Of a stretch of 64,000 nucleotides of DNA, positions 45,249 through 53,595 are shown piece by piece. The DNA comes from Gammaproteobacteria bacterium (GTDB lineage: Bacteria > Pseudomonadota > Gammaproteobacteria > Eutrophobiales > Eutrophobiaceae). A program made the translations under genes and the position numbers. How positions within the stretch are numbered: position 1 is the stretch's first letter; each line of letters opens with the position of its first letter. The notes under the pieces are model-generated. The model did no database searches, was not told the DNA's origin, and worked only from the letters and a program-made list of their open reading frames with translations. The stretch spans positions 62,001 to 126,000 of the forward strand of contig WLWS01000006.1 of NCBI GenBank assembly GCA_012103475.1, in the 5' to 3' direction.

Positions 45249-46264
45249 TGTCGCTCGAAACTCTTGATGTAACAAAACTCGGTGCTTATCTTGAATCCGA
45301 AATTGATGGATTTGAGGGTCTTGAGAATGCGGAAAAATTCAGTGGTGGGCAATCAAACCCGACATATTTGCTAAAAGCTGAGAGTGGCAATTACGTTCTA
45401 CGCAGTAAGCCACCCGGTTTGCTACTGAAATCAGCCCACGCGGTAGATCGGGAATTCAGAGTCATACAGGCTCTGGCAGAAACTGATGTTCCCGTTGCCC
45501 ATGCACTTCATCTTTGTGAGGATGAAACTGTCAGTGGCAGCATGTTTTATGTCATGAGTTACGAGGAAGGACGGATATTCTGGGATCCCGCCTTGCCTGA
45601 ACTCGAAAAAGAAGAGCGCTTAAGTTATCACCGCGAGCTTATTCGAACCCTTGCAGCAATACATACTGTTGATATTGATGCCGCTGGCTTAGGAGACTAT
45701 GGCCGGCCCGGGAATTATTTTGAACGACAGATCAGTCGTTGGACAAAGCAGTATCAATCTTCTGAGACCTCAACCATAAAGAATATGAATGCTTTAATGG
45801 ACTGGCTGCCGACAAACCTGCCAGAGGATGATGGCGAGGTCAGCCTGATTCACGGTGATTATCGATTTGACAATATCATCTTTGACAAGCGAGAAGCTCG
45901 GGCTTTGGCAGTGCTCGACTGGGAGCTTTCTACTCTGGGACATCCTTTGTCCGATCTGGCTTACTACTGCATGTGTTTGCGTCTACCCGCAGAAGGTGAT
46001 GTCAAAGGGCTGGCCGGGAAAGATCGACTGGCACTGGGTGTGCCAGAAGAACAAGCTGTAGTTCAACAATATTGTGAATCAAGAAACATTCCTGAGATTG
46101 TTAATTGGCCCTTTTATCTTGCGTTCAGTTTCTTTCGAATGGCCTCCATTCTTCAAGGGGTTTATAAACGGGGGATCGATGGCAACGCCTCTAATGAAAA
46201 AGCGCTGCAATTGGGGAAACTCGTTGCCCCTCTGGCGGGCTCAGCAGTTGAATTGATCCTGTAA
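45248..46264 (+). CDS. APH-type phosphotransferase, ACAD10/11-kinase- and LvaA-like
   Basis: A 338-aa protein kinase-like phosphotransferase. LIHGDYRFDNIIFD is the catalytic loop with the base Asp, and LAVLDWELSTLGHPLSDLAYYC is the Mg-binding Asp block. Both are typical of the ACAD10/11 kinase domain rather than antibiotic kinases. The start ATG overlaps the stop of the preceding dehydrogenase (TAATG), so they are translationally coupled. Likely reaction: ATP-dependent phosphorylation of a 4-hydroxyacyl-CoA. It probably does not give drug resistance. Confidence 0.85.
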   Translation: MSLETLDVTKLGAYLESEIDGFEGLENAEKFSGGQSNPTYLLKAESGNYVLRSKPPGLLLKSAHAVDREFRVIQALAETDVPVAHALHLCEDETVSGSMFYVMSYEEGRIFWDPALPELEKEERLSYHRELIRTLAAIHTVDIDAAGLGDYGRPGNYFERQISRWTKQYQSSETSTIKNMNALMDWLPTNLPEDDGEVSLIHGDYRFDNIIFDKREARALAVLDWELSTLGHPLSDLAYYCMCLRLPAEGDVKGLAGKDRLALGVPEEQAVVQQYCESRNIPEIVNWPFYLAFSFFRMASILQGVYKRGIDGNASNEKALQLGKLVAPLAGSAVELIL

Positions 46265-46296
46265 GGGAAAACTTAATTTACTTAAGGGTAAAAGAT

Positions 46297-47058
46297 ATGA
46301 CAACAACACTATTTGATTTAACTGGAAGGCTTGCTCTGGTCACCGGTGCCAGCCGCGGTATCGGAGAAGAGGTTGCCAGGTTATTAGCGGATCAGGGTGC
46401 CCATGTAATCGTTTCAAGCCGTAAACAGGATGCGTGTGAAAAAGTAGCTGAATCAATCAGAGCGAACGGAGGTCAGGCTTCCGCCTTTGCATGCCATATT
46501 GGTGAGCTTGAACAAATAGAAGCTATTTACCAATATATTCAGCAAGAACATGGCAAGCTGGACATACTAGTCAATAACGCGGCTGCAAACCCTTACTACG
46601 GACACATAGTAGATACTGACCTGAGGGCGTTTCAGAAAACAGTGGATGTGAACATTCGCGGTTACTTTTACATGTCATCAAATGCCTGCAAGTTGATGCA
46701 AGGAAATGGCGGAGCCATTGTCAATGTCGCATCGGTCAATGGTGTTAGACCAGGGGACAAACAGGGAATTTACTCCATAAGCAAAAGTGCGATCATCGGC
46801 ATGACAAAATCATTTGCCCTTGAATGCGGTCCGGATAATATTCGCGTCAACGCGCTATTGCCCGGGTTGACCGACACTAAATTTGCAGGTGCATTAACCG
46901 GTAATGAAGAAGTGCTTAATGTCTGGCTTAAACAAATTCCATTACGACGCTATGCCCAACCATCGGAAATGGCTGGCACTATCCTCTATCTTGTTTCTGA
47001 TGCATCAAGTTTTGCCACGGGTAGTTGCATCACAGTTGATGGGGGCTATCTGATTTAA
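46297..47058 (+). CDS. SDR family oxidoreductase (FabG-like)
   Basis: A 253-aa classical SDR: GASRGIG near residue 17, NNAA at about 92, catalytic Ser in VNVASVNG, YSISK for Tyr and Lys, and the ITVDGGYLI tail. It is a paralogue of the SDR at 28086. The start lies after AAGGGTAAA. It follows the APH-type kinase by 32 bp and overlaps the broken SDR by one base. It likely handles a hydroxy intermediate of the same pathway. Confidence 0.87.
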   Translation: MTTTLFDLTGRLALVTGASRGIGEEVARLLADQGAHVIVSSRKQDACEKVAESIRANGGQASAFACHIGELEQIEAIYQYIQQEHGKLDILVNNAAANPYYGHIVDTDLRAFQKTVDVNIRGYFYMSSNACKLMQGNGGAIVNVASVNGVRPGDKQGIYSISKSAIIGMTKSFALECGPDNIRVNALLPGLTDTKFAGALTGNEEVLNVWLKQIPLRRYAQPSEMAGTILYLVSDASSFATGSCITVDGGYLI

Positions 47059-47496
47059 TGAAAAATTTATTTGATTTAAGCGGTAAAGCCGCGGTAATCA
47101 CCGGTGGTAATGGTGGAATCGGACTGGCTATAGCGCAGGCGTTGGTTGAGGCCGGCTGTGCCGTAAGTATCTGGGGTCGTAATCCGGAAAAAACTAAAAA
47201 TGCAGAACAAACTCTTAGAAACCTTGGTGGCAAAGTGCATGCTGCGATATGTGATGTAACGGATCGAGATGCGGTTGAAACGGCCTTTGCAGAGGCTATT
47301 GAAAAGTTTGGCAGAATCGATGGTTGTATCGCAAACGCCGGCATCGGTGGCTATGTCATGCTCTGCTCTTCGATTCATTATACTCGACTCCTTTATAGCT
47401 CAATAACAGTATAAACTGTCTACCTAAGTCGAGATTTTCATAAGTTACCATACTGCTGACTGTATTGTCATTGATGGCGGTTTTGCAGCAGCTTGA
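47058..47496 (+). pseudogene. SDR gene with internal deletion
   Basis: The N-terminal part MKNLFDLSGKAAVITGGNGGIG through IDGCIANAGIGG is a normal SDR Rossmann start of about 97 residues. Homology stops there; the frame runs out at 47414. A second piece in another frame, YHTADCIVIDGGFAAA then TGA at 47494, is a typical SDR C-terminus. The catalytic Ser, Tyr and Lys region, about 130 residues, is absent and replaced by roughly 90 bp of unrelated sequence. This is real decay by deletion, not a sequencing slip, and the product would be inactive. Confidence 0.85.
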
Positions 47497-47515
47497 GTAC
47501 CGACTAAATAGGCAC

Positions 47516-49606
47516 ATGAAAAATGTTCTTCAAGCTGGTTTGAAGTTTGTTATTGTCTTCTCGTTTCAGGTAAACCTTGCTGCCAATGACTTTCCCAACT
47601 ACACATCTGAACAAGCGACACTAGGTAAAGCAGTCTACGAAAAATCCTGCCAGTCTTGTCATGGAGAAAACTTGAACGATGGATCTTCAGTACCAATCGC
47701 CGGTGATGTTTTCTACAGCACGTGGGGAGGCCGAACGGTTGCTGAGTTATTAAAGTATCTTGAATCAGATATGCCTCAGGGTGCACCGGGAGCACTCAGT
47801 TTGAAAGAGTACTCTCAGGTTCTGGCCTATATGTTCCATAAGAGTGGCTTTCCAGAGGGAGATATAGAAGTTTTATCTGCAGACAGTGAGTACAAACACG
47901 CACTATTACCTGTACCTGCGAGTGGTCGCGTATCTGCTGATATTGTTACTATTCCTCCTGATCCTAATCCACGGACTAACCCACTAGACAGCCTCTCAAG
48001 TGTGAGTACCGAAATGCTCGAGATGGCGCCCGCCGAAGATTGGCTGATGTGGCGTAGAACCTACGATGCAAAGGGTTTCAGCCCCCTAAAGAAAATTAAT
48101 GTAGAGACTGTTGCTGATCTGAAAGTCGCCTGGGCTTGGTCAATGCCCCCTGGCCGAAATATATCGACACCTTTAGTACATGATGGCGTTTTGTATATGT
48201 ATGGAGCAGGCAGTCTCGTTTATGCATTTAATGCAAAGACAGGGGACATACTCTGGCGCTATAAAAGGAACCTGAATTCGAGTACGCCAAGGACTTTTGG
48301 CCCGCGAGCCATCGCGCTGTATTTGAATAAGGTCATTCTTACCACTGATGATGGTCACATTGTCGCGCTCGATGCCAAAAGCGGCAAAGTCAGCTGGGAT
48401 AAAAATGTTCTTGAAAGCGATGGTTTCTGGTATTCAGGCGGACCTCTGATTGCCAAAGAGAAAGTATTAATCGGAACGACCACCGCCAGCGGCCCGGGAC
48501 TAAACTATATTTCGGCGCTCGATGTTCACACAGGTGATGAAGTATGGCGTTTTTATACCATTGCACAAAAAGGTGAAGCGGGAAATACCTGGAATGGGGC
48601 TGCTGCGGAAAAACGCCAGGGTGCCAGTATCTGGATTCCGCCAAGTTATGATTCAGAGCAAGAATTAGTTTTTTTTGGAACCGGCAATACCTATCGGCCG
48701 CAACTGTTAAGTGACCAGGCTGAAGGTAGTATTAATAACGATGGTCTTTACACCAATTCCACCCTTGCTCTTGATATCAATACAGGCAAACTTGTCTGGT
48801 ATTTTCAACATCTACCCAACGATCAGTGGAATTATGATTGGGCCTTTGAAAGAACGCTAACGACATTGTCAATAAAAGGGAAAGATAAGAATGTTGTTAT
48901 CACTGGCGGTAAGCAGGGTATTTTTGAAGCGATGCAGATCGATAACGGAAAGTACCTGTTTTCAATTGATTTGGGATTGCAGAACGTCATCTCCAATATC
49001 GATCCCTTAACTGGCGATAAAAAAATCGCCAATGATGTTTATCCCGTGAAAAACAATACTCGCTTTGTTTGCCCTGACTCACTTGGGAACCGCAATTGGC
49101 AGGCAACTTCATACAACAAGAATACGAACACTTTATTTACGACCGTGAGAGAGGCGTGCATGAAAATTCGATCGCCAATGTTACCCGGCGATACACCTCA
49201 CGGACATTTTGGGCAAAAACCGTACCCACGAACCGATAGTGACGGAAACTTTGGTGGCTTGCGTGCCATTGATATAAAAACTCGAAAAATACTTTGGTCA
49301 ATTCGTAAACGCCCAGAGCTAAGCACCAGTCTGCTGGCGACAGCGGGTGATCTGATATTTTCCGGTGCGCGAGACAGATTTTTTTCTGCTTATGCACAAA
49401 CTGATGGAAGGGAGCTCTGGCGAACACGTCTCAATGGTGTTCCTGCGGGTGGACCAATTAGCTATATGGTCGAAAGTAAGCAGTATGTCGCAGTCTCTAC
49501 CGGCGACTCTGAAGGATTAGGAGAGTATAACCTCGGTGATGCTGATCGAAATCCCAAAACAAGTAGCGCAACTATTTGGGTATTTGAGCTGCGTGAGTCT
49601 CAATGA
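47516..49606 (+). CDS. Cytochrome c-PQQ dehydrogenase (N-terminal heme domain)
   Basis: A 696-aa exported protein from the ATG at 47516; upstream codons in the same frame overlap the broken SDR. Signal peptide residues 1-23, then a cytochrome c domain with C45-Q-S-C48-H49, then a PQQ-type propeller from about residue 180 (DWLMWRRTYDAKGFSPLKKIN). The usual catalytic WDYD/WDLD block reads QWNYDWAFER, with Asn at what I take to be the catalytic Asp place. It may oxidise an alcohol or use another residue. The heme is at the opposite end from the enzyme at 17988. It is the last gene of the plus-strand block; the tail of that operon may have been rearranged. Confidence 0.85.
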   Translation: MKNVLQAGLKFVIVFSFQVNLAANDFPNYTSEQATLGKAVYEKSCQSCHGENLNDGSSVPIAGDVFYSTWGGRTVAELLKYLESDMPQGAPGALSLKEYSQVLAYMFHKSGFPEGDIEVLSADSEYKHALLPVPASGRVSADIVTIPPDPNPRTNPLDSLSSVSTEMLEMAPAEDWLMWRRTYDAKGFSPLKKINVETVADLKVAWAWSMPPGRNISTPLVHDGVLYMYGAGSLVYAFNAKTGDILWRYKRNLNSSTPRTFGPRAIALYLNKVILTTDDGHIVALDAKSGKVSWDKNVLESDGFWYSGGPLIAKEKVLIGTTTASGPGLNYISALDVHTGDEVWRFYTIAQKGEAGNTWNGAAAEKRQGASIWIPPSYDSEQELVFFGTGNTYRPQLLSDQAEGSINNDGLYTNSTLALDINTGKLVWYFQHLPNDQWNYDWAFERTLTTLSIKGKDKNVVITGGKQGIFEAMQIDNGKYLFSIDLGLQNVISNIDPLTGDKKIANDVYPVKNNTRFVCPDSLGNRNWQATSYNKNTNTLFTTVREACMKIRSPMLPGDTPHGHFGQKPYPRTDSDGNFGGLRAIDIKTRKILWSIRKRPELSTSLLATAGDLIFSGARDRFFSAYAQTDGRELWRTRLNGVPAGGPISYMVESKQYVAVSTGDSEGLGEYNLGDADRNPKTSSATIWVFELRESQ

Positions 49607-49620
49607 GTGTCAGTATAAAT

Positions 49621-49648
49621 TGGTCGAGGTAGCGAAATTCGAACTCAC
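49621..49648 (-). other. 3' end of a tRNA-like sequence (fragment)
   Basis: On the minus strand this reads a 5-bp T stem and 7-base T loop (GTGAG, TTCGAAT, TTCGC), the 3' acceptor strand TACCTCG, discriminator A and CCA. The T stem pairs with wobbles. No matching 5' acceptor strand (CGAGGTA on the minus strand) is found within tRNA distance, so it is not a whole tRNA. Such fragments are often left at attachment sites by tyrosine-recombinase elements. Confidence 0.5.
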
Positions 49649-49898
49649 GATCTCTGCCCCCCGAAGGCAATGCCCCCGTTGAGTCATTAGATATTGATAT
49701 GGCCGACTTCCCTGATAATTCCCTGTTAATTTCCACCAAAATTTATAAGAGAGCCTCGAAACACGCATAAGCATTGGCTTTTGTCCGGATATTTTAGATT
49801 ACGAGGTTAAAATCTCGTCAAAATTCCCTGTATTATCCCAGTTATCAGGGAATTTTTAATGAGACTGCTTAGCAGCAGACTACAACCACCGCCAGTAG

Positions 49899-49927
49899 AA
49901 AAAAGCCCCCTTCGTGGGGCTTTTTTT
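49899..49927 (+). terminator. Rho-independent terminator
   Basis: Stem GCCCC / GGGGC (49905-49909 and 49916-49920) with loop CTTCGT, followed by seven T; six A precede it, so it can act in both directions. It lies about 290 bp after the cytochrome-PQQ gene and ends the plus-strand block. Confidence 0.85.
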
Positions 49928-50028
49928 ATTTCTCGTGGTGCGAGATGATTTGATGAGAACCCTCTGATTCGACATTCTTCCGAAGGAAGATTGGATGCAG
50001 GAGAGCAGCGACTCCGCCCGTCAGGGTG

Positions 50029-50051
50029 AACAATCGCCTCAGGCGATTGTT
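50029..50051. repeat. Perfect inverted repeat (hairpin) upstream of cyclase gene
   Basis: AACAATCGCC, TCA, GGCGATTGTT: a 10-bp perfect stem with a 3-base loop, 45 bp before the cyclase-family start. There is no T run. It may be an operator, an mRNA structure or part of an element end. Confidence 0.6.
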
Positions 50052-50095
50052 AAGCAGTCACTATCTATCATGAGTTGATAAATAGGAGAAATAAT

Positions 50096-51160
50096 ATGAA
50101 AAGGTTTATGCAGGGATTACTCTCTCGGATTCTACTCGGCCTTGCGGTCACCGCGCCAAACCACTCAATCTGGGCGGTAAATGATCAACCAATAAGGGAA
50201 AAATGGTCACCGAGTGAATGGGGTGCAGACGACAAAGCAGGTTCGGTAAATCGCACCACTCCGGCTATGGTACTAAGAGCGGTTAAACTTGTTAAAAAAG
50301 GAAAAGTAGCCACATTAGGTAAAGTATATCAGCAGGACCTGCCTTTATCGGATAGCCGTGGTTGGCGTATGCTTATTCCGGGTTTACCTACGGCCGGACC
50401 GATTGGTGATCAGAAGATGGTTTATAACGATGAGTATCTGGCCACGCAGATTGGTCAGGTAGGTACACAATTTGATGGACCAGGTCATATAGGCGTACGT
50501 ACTTCGAAGGGGGACTTTTTTTACAATGGTCGTTTTCTGGAAGACGATGATATTAACAGTCAGGGTCTGGGTTCACTTGGTGTTGAACACGTCGCTCAAA
50601 CAGGTTTTGTCTGTCGTGGAATATTGCTTGATGCTGTTGCACATCGTGGTGGCCGACTTCCAGTTCCCACAAGCCTTGGTCAGAATGATCCTGGAATTGT
50701 AACTGTTGCAGATGTGAAGAAAATGATTGAAAAACAGGGAATCGAGCCCATTAGGGAAGGAGATTGTGTCTTCTTATATACAGGGCACGGTGATATATGG
50801 CATCCGAGCAAATGGGATAGTTTTAGCGCAGACGAAAAAAGAAAACGCAGTAAGGAATTCAACGCGGGTTCACCTGGCTTTGGTATCTCTGCGTGCGAAT
50901 ACCTGGCGTCGAGGAAGATTATTCTATGGGGAGGGGATACCCCTGGTACGGAAGCTGCGGGACTGTCAATGGCTGGAGAAAATGCTCAACCTTTTGAGTG
51001 TCACATAAAAATGATGACGAGGAGTGGCATTTGGAATATCGAAAATCTCGACTTCACTCAGTTGCTTGCCGACAAAGTTTATGAATTCCTCTTTGCATGG
51101 TCTCCACTTAAATTAAAAGGCGCTACAGGTTCTCCCGGAAATCCAGTCGCTATTTATTAG
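50096..51160 (+). CDS. Cyclase-family (kynurenine-formamidase-like fold) hydrolase, exported
   Basis: A 354-aa protein started at the ATG at 50096 after TAGGAG. A hydrophobic N-terminal stretch to about residue 27 looks like a signal peptide. The metal motif region GQVGTQFDGPGHIG corresponds to the HxGTHxDxPxH pattern of the cyclase family, with Gln where the first His of GTH is usual. A later FLYTGHGDIW supplies further ligands. Such enzymes hydrolyse amides or lactones or act in ring opening. Gene context is signalling genes downstream and the repeat-rich stretch upstream, so the pathway is not clear. Confidence 0.8.
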   Translation: MKRFMQGLLSRILLGLAVTAPNHSIWAVNDQPIREKWSPSEWGADDKAGSVNRTTPAMVLRAVKLVKKGKVATLGKVYQQDLPLSDSRGWRMLIPGLPTAGPIGDQKMVYNDEYLATQIGQVGTQFDGPGHIGVRTSKGDFFYNGRFLEDDDINSQGLGSLGVEHVAQTGFVCRGILLDAVAHRGGRLPVPTSLGQNDPGIVTVADVKKMIEKQGIEPIREGDCVFLYTGHGDIWHPSKWDSFSADEKRKRSKEFNAGSPGFGISACEYLASRKIILWGGDTPGTEAAGLSMAGENAQPFECHIKMMTRSGIWNIENLDFTQLLADKVYEFLFAWSPLKLKGATGSPGNPVAIY

Positions 51161-51392
51161 TTTCAATAAACAAACATTCAGTAATACTTTGAGTCAGTCT
51201 TTTGTTTACGCATTCCCGTCGATCTGAAAAACATCAATATTTATTGGTATTTTCCAGAAATCTTTAATGTAGCGCCTGAATGATTAAAGGATTCCGCCTT
51301 AGTTGTCGATAAGGGCTACTGGGGAATTGACAATTCGCTTTAGACCCCTTTTCTTTCCGGTAATAGCGAATTTATCCTGATTAGAGTTTAGG

Positions 51393-52316
51393 GTGATTGT
51401 GGACAACAAAACGAATTTTTTTAAAATCTTGGTTGATACGATTGATGATCAAATGGCTGTGCTTGATTCCACGGGTGAAATCATATTCGTTAACAAAGCC
51501 TGGCGTTATTTTGCCAGTGAAAACGGTTTTCCCTGTCACTTTCGTTGGCTGGGTATTAACTATATATCGGTCTGTTCCAATTCGGCTTCTCAGGGAGATT
51601 CTCTAGCAGGTCAAATTGCTCTGAAAATGCAAAAAGTTCTGCAGGGGTATCAGGAAGAGATGGAAATAGACTATCCCTGTCATTCAAAACAGCAGCAAAG
51701 GTGGTTCATGATGCAAATGAGAGCCTTTCGAGATGCAGGAGAGACTAAATACCTTGTTAGTCATCGGAATATTACCAGTCGAAAGCTGGCCGAAAAGAAA
51801 GCCGAAAAACTCTCTCTGGAAGATACCCTGACGGGTCTGGCTAATCGCCGGAAATTTAATAATTTTCTGGCCAATGAATGGCGTCGTTGCACACGTGCAC
51901 AATCACCACTCAGTTTAATCATGATCGATGTGGATTCGTTTAAACAGTATAACGATGAATTCGGGCATATAGTCGGTGACAAGTGTCTACGTTTTATTGG
52001 TGCGATACTAAGTGATGCAATAAAGCGCCCCGCGGATCTGGCAGCACGATTTGGCGGAGAGGAGTTCGCCATCGTGCTTAGCGAAACGGATAGTGATGGT
52101 GCCTATATGGTTGCCGAACAACTGCGACAGAAAGTTGCCGGAATTTCTGCTTATGAAGGTTTGCCGAGGGCGGTAACCATTAGCCTTGGAGTTGCAACGT
52201 CCTATCCGGAAAAAGACGAGTCCCGGCTCGCATTAATAGAAAAGGCAGATGAGGCGCTCTATAAAGCCAAGTGTGATGGTAAAAATCGAACTAACTTCTA
52301 TTGTATTGCCAGATAG
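51393..52316 (+). CDS. PAS-domain diguanylate cyclase (GGDEF)
   Basis: A 307-aa protein from GTG at 51393. An N-terminal PAS domain (about 9-125) contains DSTGEIIFVNKAWR and ends in SHRNITSRKLAEKKAEKL, a short linker helix. The GGDEF domain (about 137-305) has DTLTGLANRR, MIDVDSFKQYND and the catalytic GGEEF. RPAD lies five residues before GGEEF and is an inhibitory I-site, so product feedback is likely. It makes cyclic di-GMP in response to a ligand or redox state sensed by PAS. A terminator follows. Confidence 0.92.
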   Translation: MIVDNKTNFFKILVDTIDDQMAVLDSTGEIIFVNKAWRYFASENGFPCHFRWLGINYISVCSNSASQGDSLAGQIALKMQKVLQGYQEEMEIDYPCHSKQQQRWFMMQMRAFRDAGETKYLVSHRNITSRKLAEKKAEKLSLEDTLTGLANRRKFNNFLANEWRRCTRAQSPLSLIMIDVDSFKQYNDEFGHIVGDKCLRFIGAILSDAIKRPADLAARFGGEEFAIVLSETDSDGAYMVAEQLRQKVAGISAYEGLPRAVTISLGVATSYPEKDESRLALIEKADEALYKAKCDGKNRTNFYCIAR

Positions 52317-52378
52317 CGGTGATTAGCATTACTACCATCAATTTTTAATGCGGTCGAACTCAATTCTGACTTAAAGAA

Positions 52379-52414
52379 CTTCCGGTAGTTTGTCGCCGGA
52401 AGCAGATATTTTTT
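52379..52414 (+). terminator. Rho-independent terminator of the GGDEF gene
   Basis: CTTCCGG and CCGGAAG pair (52379-52385 and 52396-52402) around a 10-base loop, followed by CAGATA and a run of six T. It lies 63 bp after the stop and abuts the end of the convergent response regulator. Confidence 0.75.
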
Positions 52415-52417
52415 GAA

Positions 52418-53071
52418 CTATTTTCTACCTGCTATTCCTACAATCGCAGTTTTTGCGGGGCCACTAATCACTTTCAATAATAATTCGGATTTACTTTTAC
52501 AATCCGTTTTGCGATATATCTTTTTAAGATGAGTTCGAACCGTGTTCAATTTGATATTGAGATTCTCGCTCACAACATCCAGATCCGAATTTACCAGTAA
52601 CTGCTCAAGAACCCGCACTTCCGCGGGGGATAGGCCGTAAGTTAATGCCAGTATCTCACCCAGATTCATTGCCTGCTCGGAATCGGAATTATTTTCAGGC
52701 TTAATGCCATCCAGCACCATTTTCAGCGTGGTCCGCAGATCCGATTCCCTTATCGGCTTATTGATGAAACCCGCGGGATTCGTCGTTTGTGCACGGGCCA
52801 GGGTTTCATTGTCGTTGTAGGCGGTGATATAAACAATTGGAATTATAAATCGCTCATTTATTAGTTCAGCGGTTTGAATTCCATCCAGACCTTCGCCTAA
52901 ATGGATATCCATGAGGATCAGATCCGGCTTGTTAGTCTGTATATACTTGATTGCTTTGGCGCCGCTGGCGGCAATGTCTGCGACCTCATAACCCTCGGCA
53001 TCGAGATAAACCTGCATAATGGCTGCGGCTGTGCGGTCATCTTCAACGATCAATATTTGTTTGCTTTCCAT
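52418..53071 (-). CDS. Response regulator, receiver plus LuxR-type HTH
   Basis: A 217-aa regulator. The receiver domain (residues 1-120) has the acidic pair Asp11/Asp12 (VEDD), phospho-acceptor Asp55 in LILMDIHLGE and Lys in FINKPIRESDL. The HTH (about 150-205) has LSPAEVRVLEQLLVNSDLDVVSENLNIKLNTVRTHLKKIY, a LuxR/FixJ fold. No histidine kinase is next to it, so it is an orphan here. A perfect TAGACC-AATA-GGTCTA palindrome lies 16 bp upstream of the start and may be an autoregulatory site. Confidence 0.88.
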   Translation of the reverse strand: MESKQILIVEDDRTAAAIMQVYLDAEGYEVADIAASGAKAIKYIQTNKPDLILMDIHLGEGLDGIQTAELINERFIIPIVYITAYNDNETLARAQTTNPAGFINKPIRESDLRTTLKMVLDGIKPENNSDSEQAMNLGEILALTYGLSPAEVRVLEQLLVNSDLDVVSENLNIKLNTVRTHLKKIYRKTDCKSKSELLLKVISGPAKTAIVGIAGRK

Positions 53072-53086
53072 ATTTAGTTCTTATTT

Positions 53087-53102
53087 TAGACCAATAGGTC
53101 TA
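53087..53102. promoter_or_regulatory. Palindrome upstream of response regulator
   Basis: TAGACC, AATA, GGTCTA: a perfect 6-bp inverted repeat with a 4-base spacer, 16 bp before the start codon. A LuxR-type HTH dimer site would have this size, so autoregulation is plausible. Confidence 0.4.
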
Positions 53103-53595
53103 TTTAGCGTTTATTGTCGTCCCAAACAGAAATAACCCAAAAAGGGTATTTGAAAAACATAGATAATACTTAATAAAGGTCATAAAATTAAAGCTCAAAC
53201 TATTCTAGTTCCCATTAGCAAGGCTGAGAGAAACGAGGTTATGACGGTATCTTGATTTTGGAATTCCCTGATACTTGAATACCAGTGGTTTATGTTGAAC
53301 ACTCAGTTCAAAGCTCAATAAAACCCCAAAAACACGACACAGAGCATTTATATCGAACATGGATCGAACAATACCCAATTTGGAGGATTTTATTTTTATG
53401 TACATTCTCAGGTAGAAAGGCCGAGCTAGGTTTTTAAAGAAATAAGCTTTAAATATTTTCATTTCTGAACCGATTTAAAAGATAGCTTTTTGATGACCTG
53501 AAGTTTCTGTCATTTTATCGCGTCGTCAAAGGACATAAAAGATTAGTCAATACGATTAGTCATTTAAACACATTTTGTTAGAAAGGATTGAGATT
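53103..53595. other. AT-rich intergenic stretch with no recognised gene
   Basis: About 490 bp lacking a supported gene. A minus-strand open frame of 85 codons at 53205-53462 has no ribosome site or recognisable domain. A weak AATAACCC / GGGTATT inverted repeat is seen near 53132-53150. Divergent promoters for the response regulator and the HDOD gene should lie here, but none stand out. Confidence 0.5.

Larger units (their letters stand above)
49607..50095. other. Gene-free stretch with tRNA fragment, inverted repeats and terminator
   Basis: The 490-bp stretch has no supported gene. It contains a tRNA 3'-end-like sequence on the minus strand (49621-49648), several CCCTG/CAGGG words between 49710 and 49850, including the inverted pair AAATTCCCTG / CAGGGAATTT at 49821-49830 and 49846-49855, a bidirectional-looking terminator at 49899-49927, a CTTCC-GAA-GGAAG hairpin near 49978-49990 and a perfect 10-bp hairpin at 50029-50051. 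It looks like a scar of an integrated element rather than a normal promoter. Confidence 0.6.

Noticed and set aside
45248..46264. Aminoglycoside or macrolide resistance kinase
   Set aside because: The catalytic blocks and coupling to an acyl-CoA dehydrogenase fit the ACAD10/11-LvaA group.
49621..49760. A complete tRNA gene on the minus strand
   Set aside because: The 3' half is convincing but no 5' acceptor strand or D arm is found within 100 bases; the partial GCCTCG match at 49753 is too far and mismatched.
50029..50055. Integron attC-like site (GTTAAGC core end)
   Set aside because: There is no matching RYYYAAC partner at the other end and no integrase or cassette array.
49960..50095. 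Words resembling a glycine riboswitch (GGAGAG, CGCC, CTCAGGCGA) before the cyclase gene
   Set aside because: The conserved GCCGAAGG-GCAA core is missing in the right order, and the CTCAGG part is explained by a simple perfect hairpin.
53205..53462. 85-codon minus-strand frame in the gap before the HDOD gene
   Set aside because: No ribosome site, no recognisable motif, and AT-rich non-coding character.
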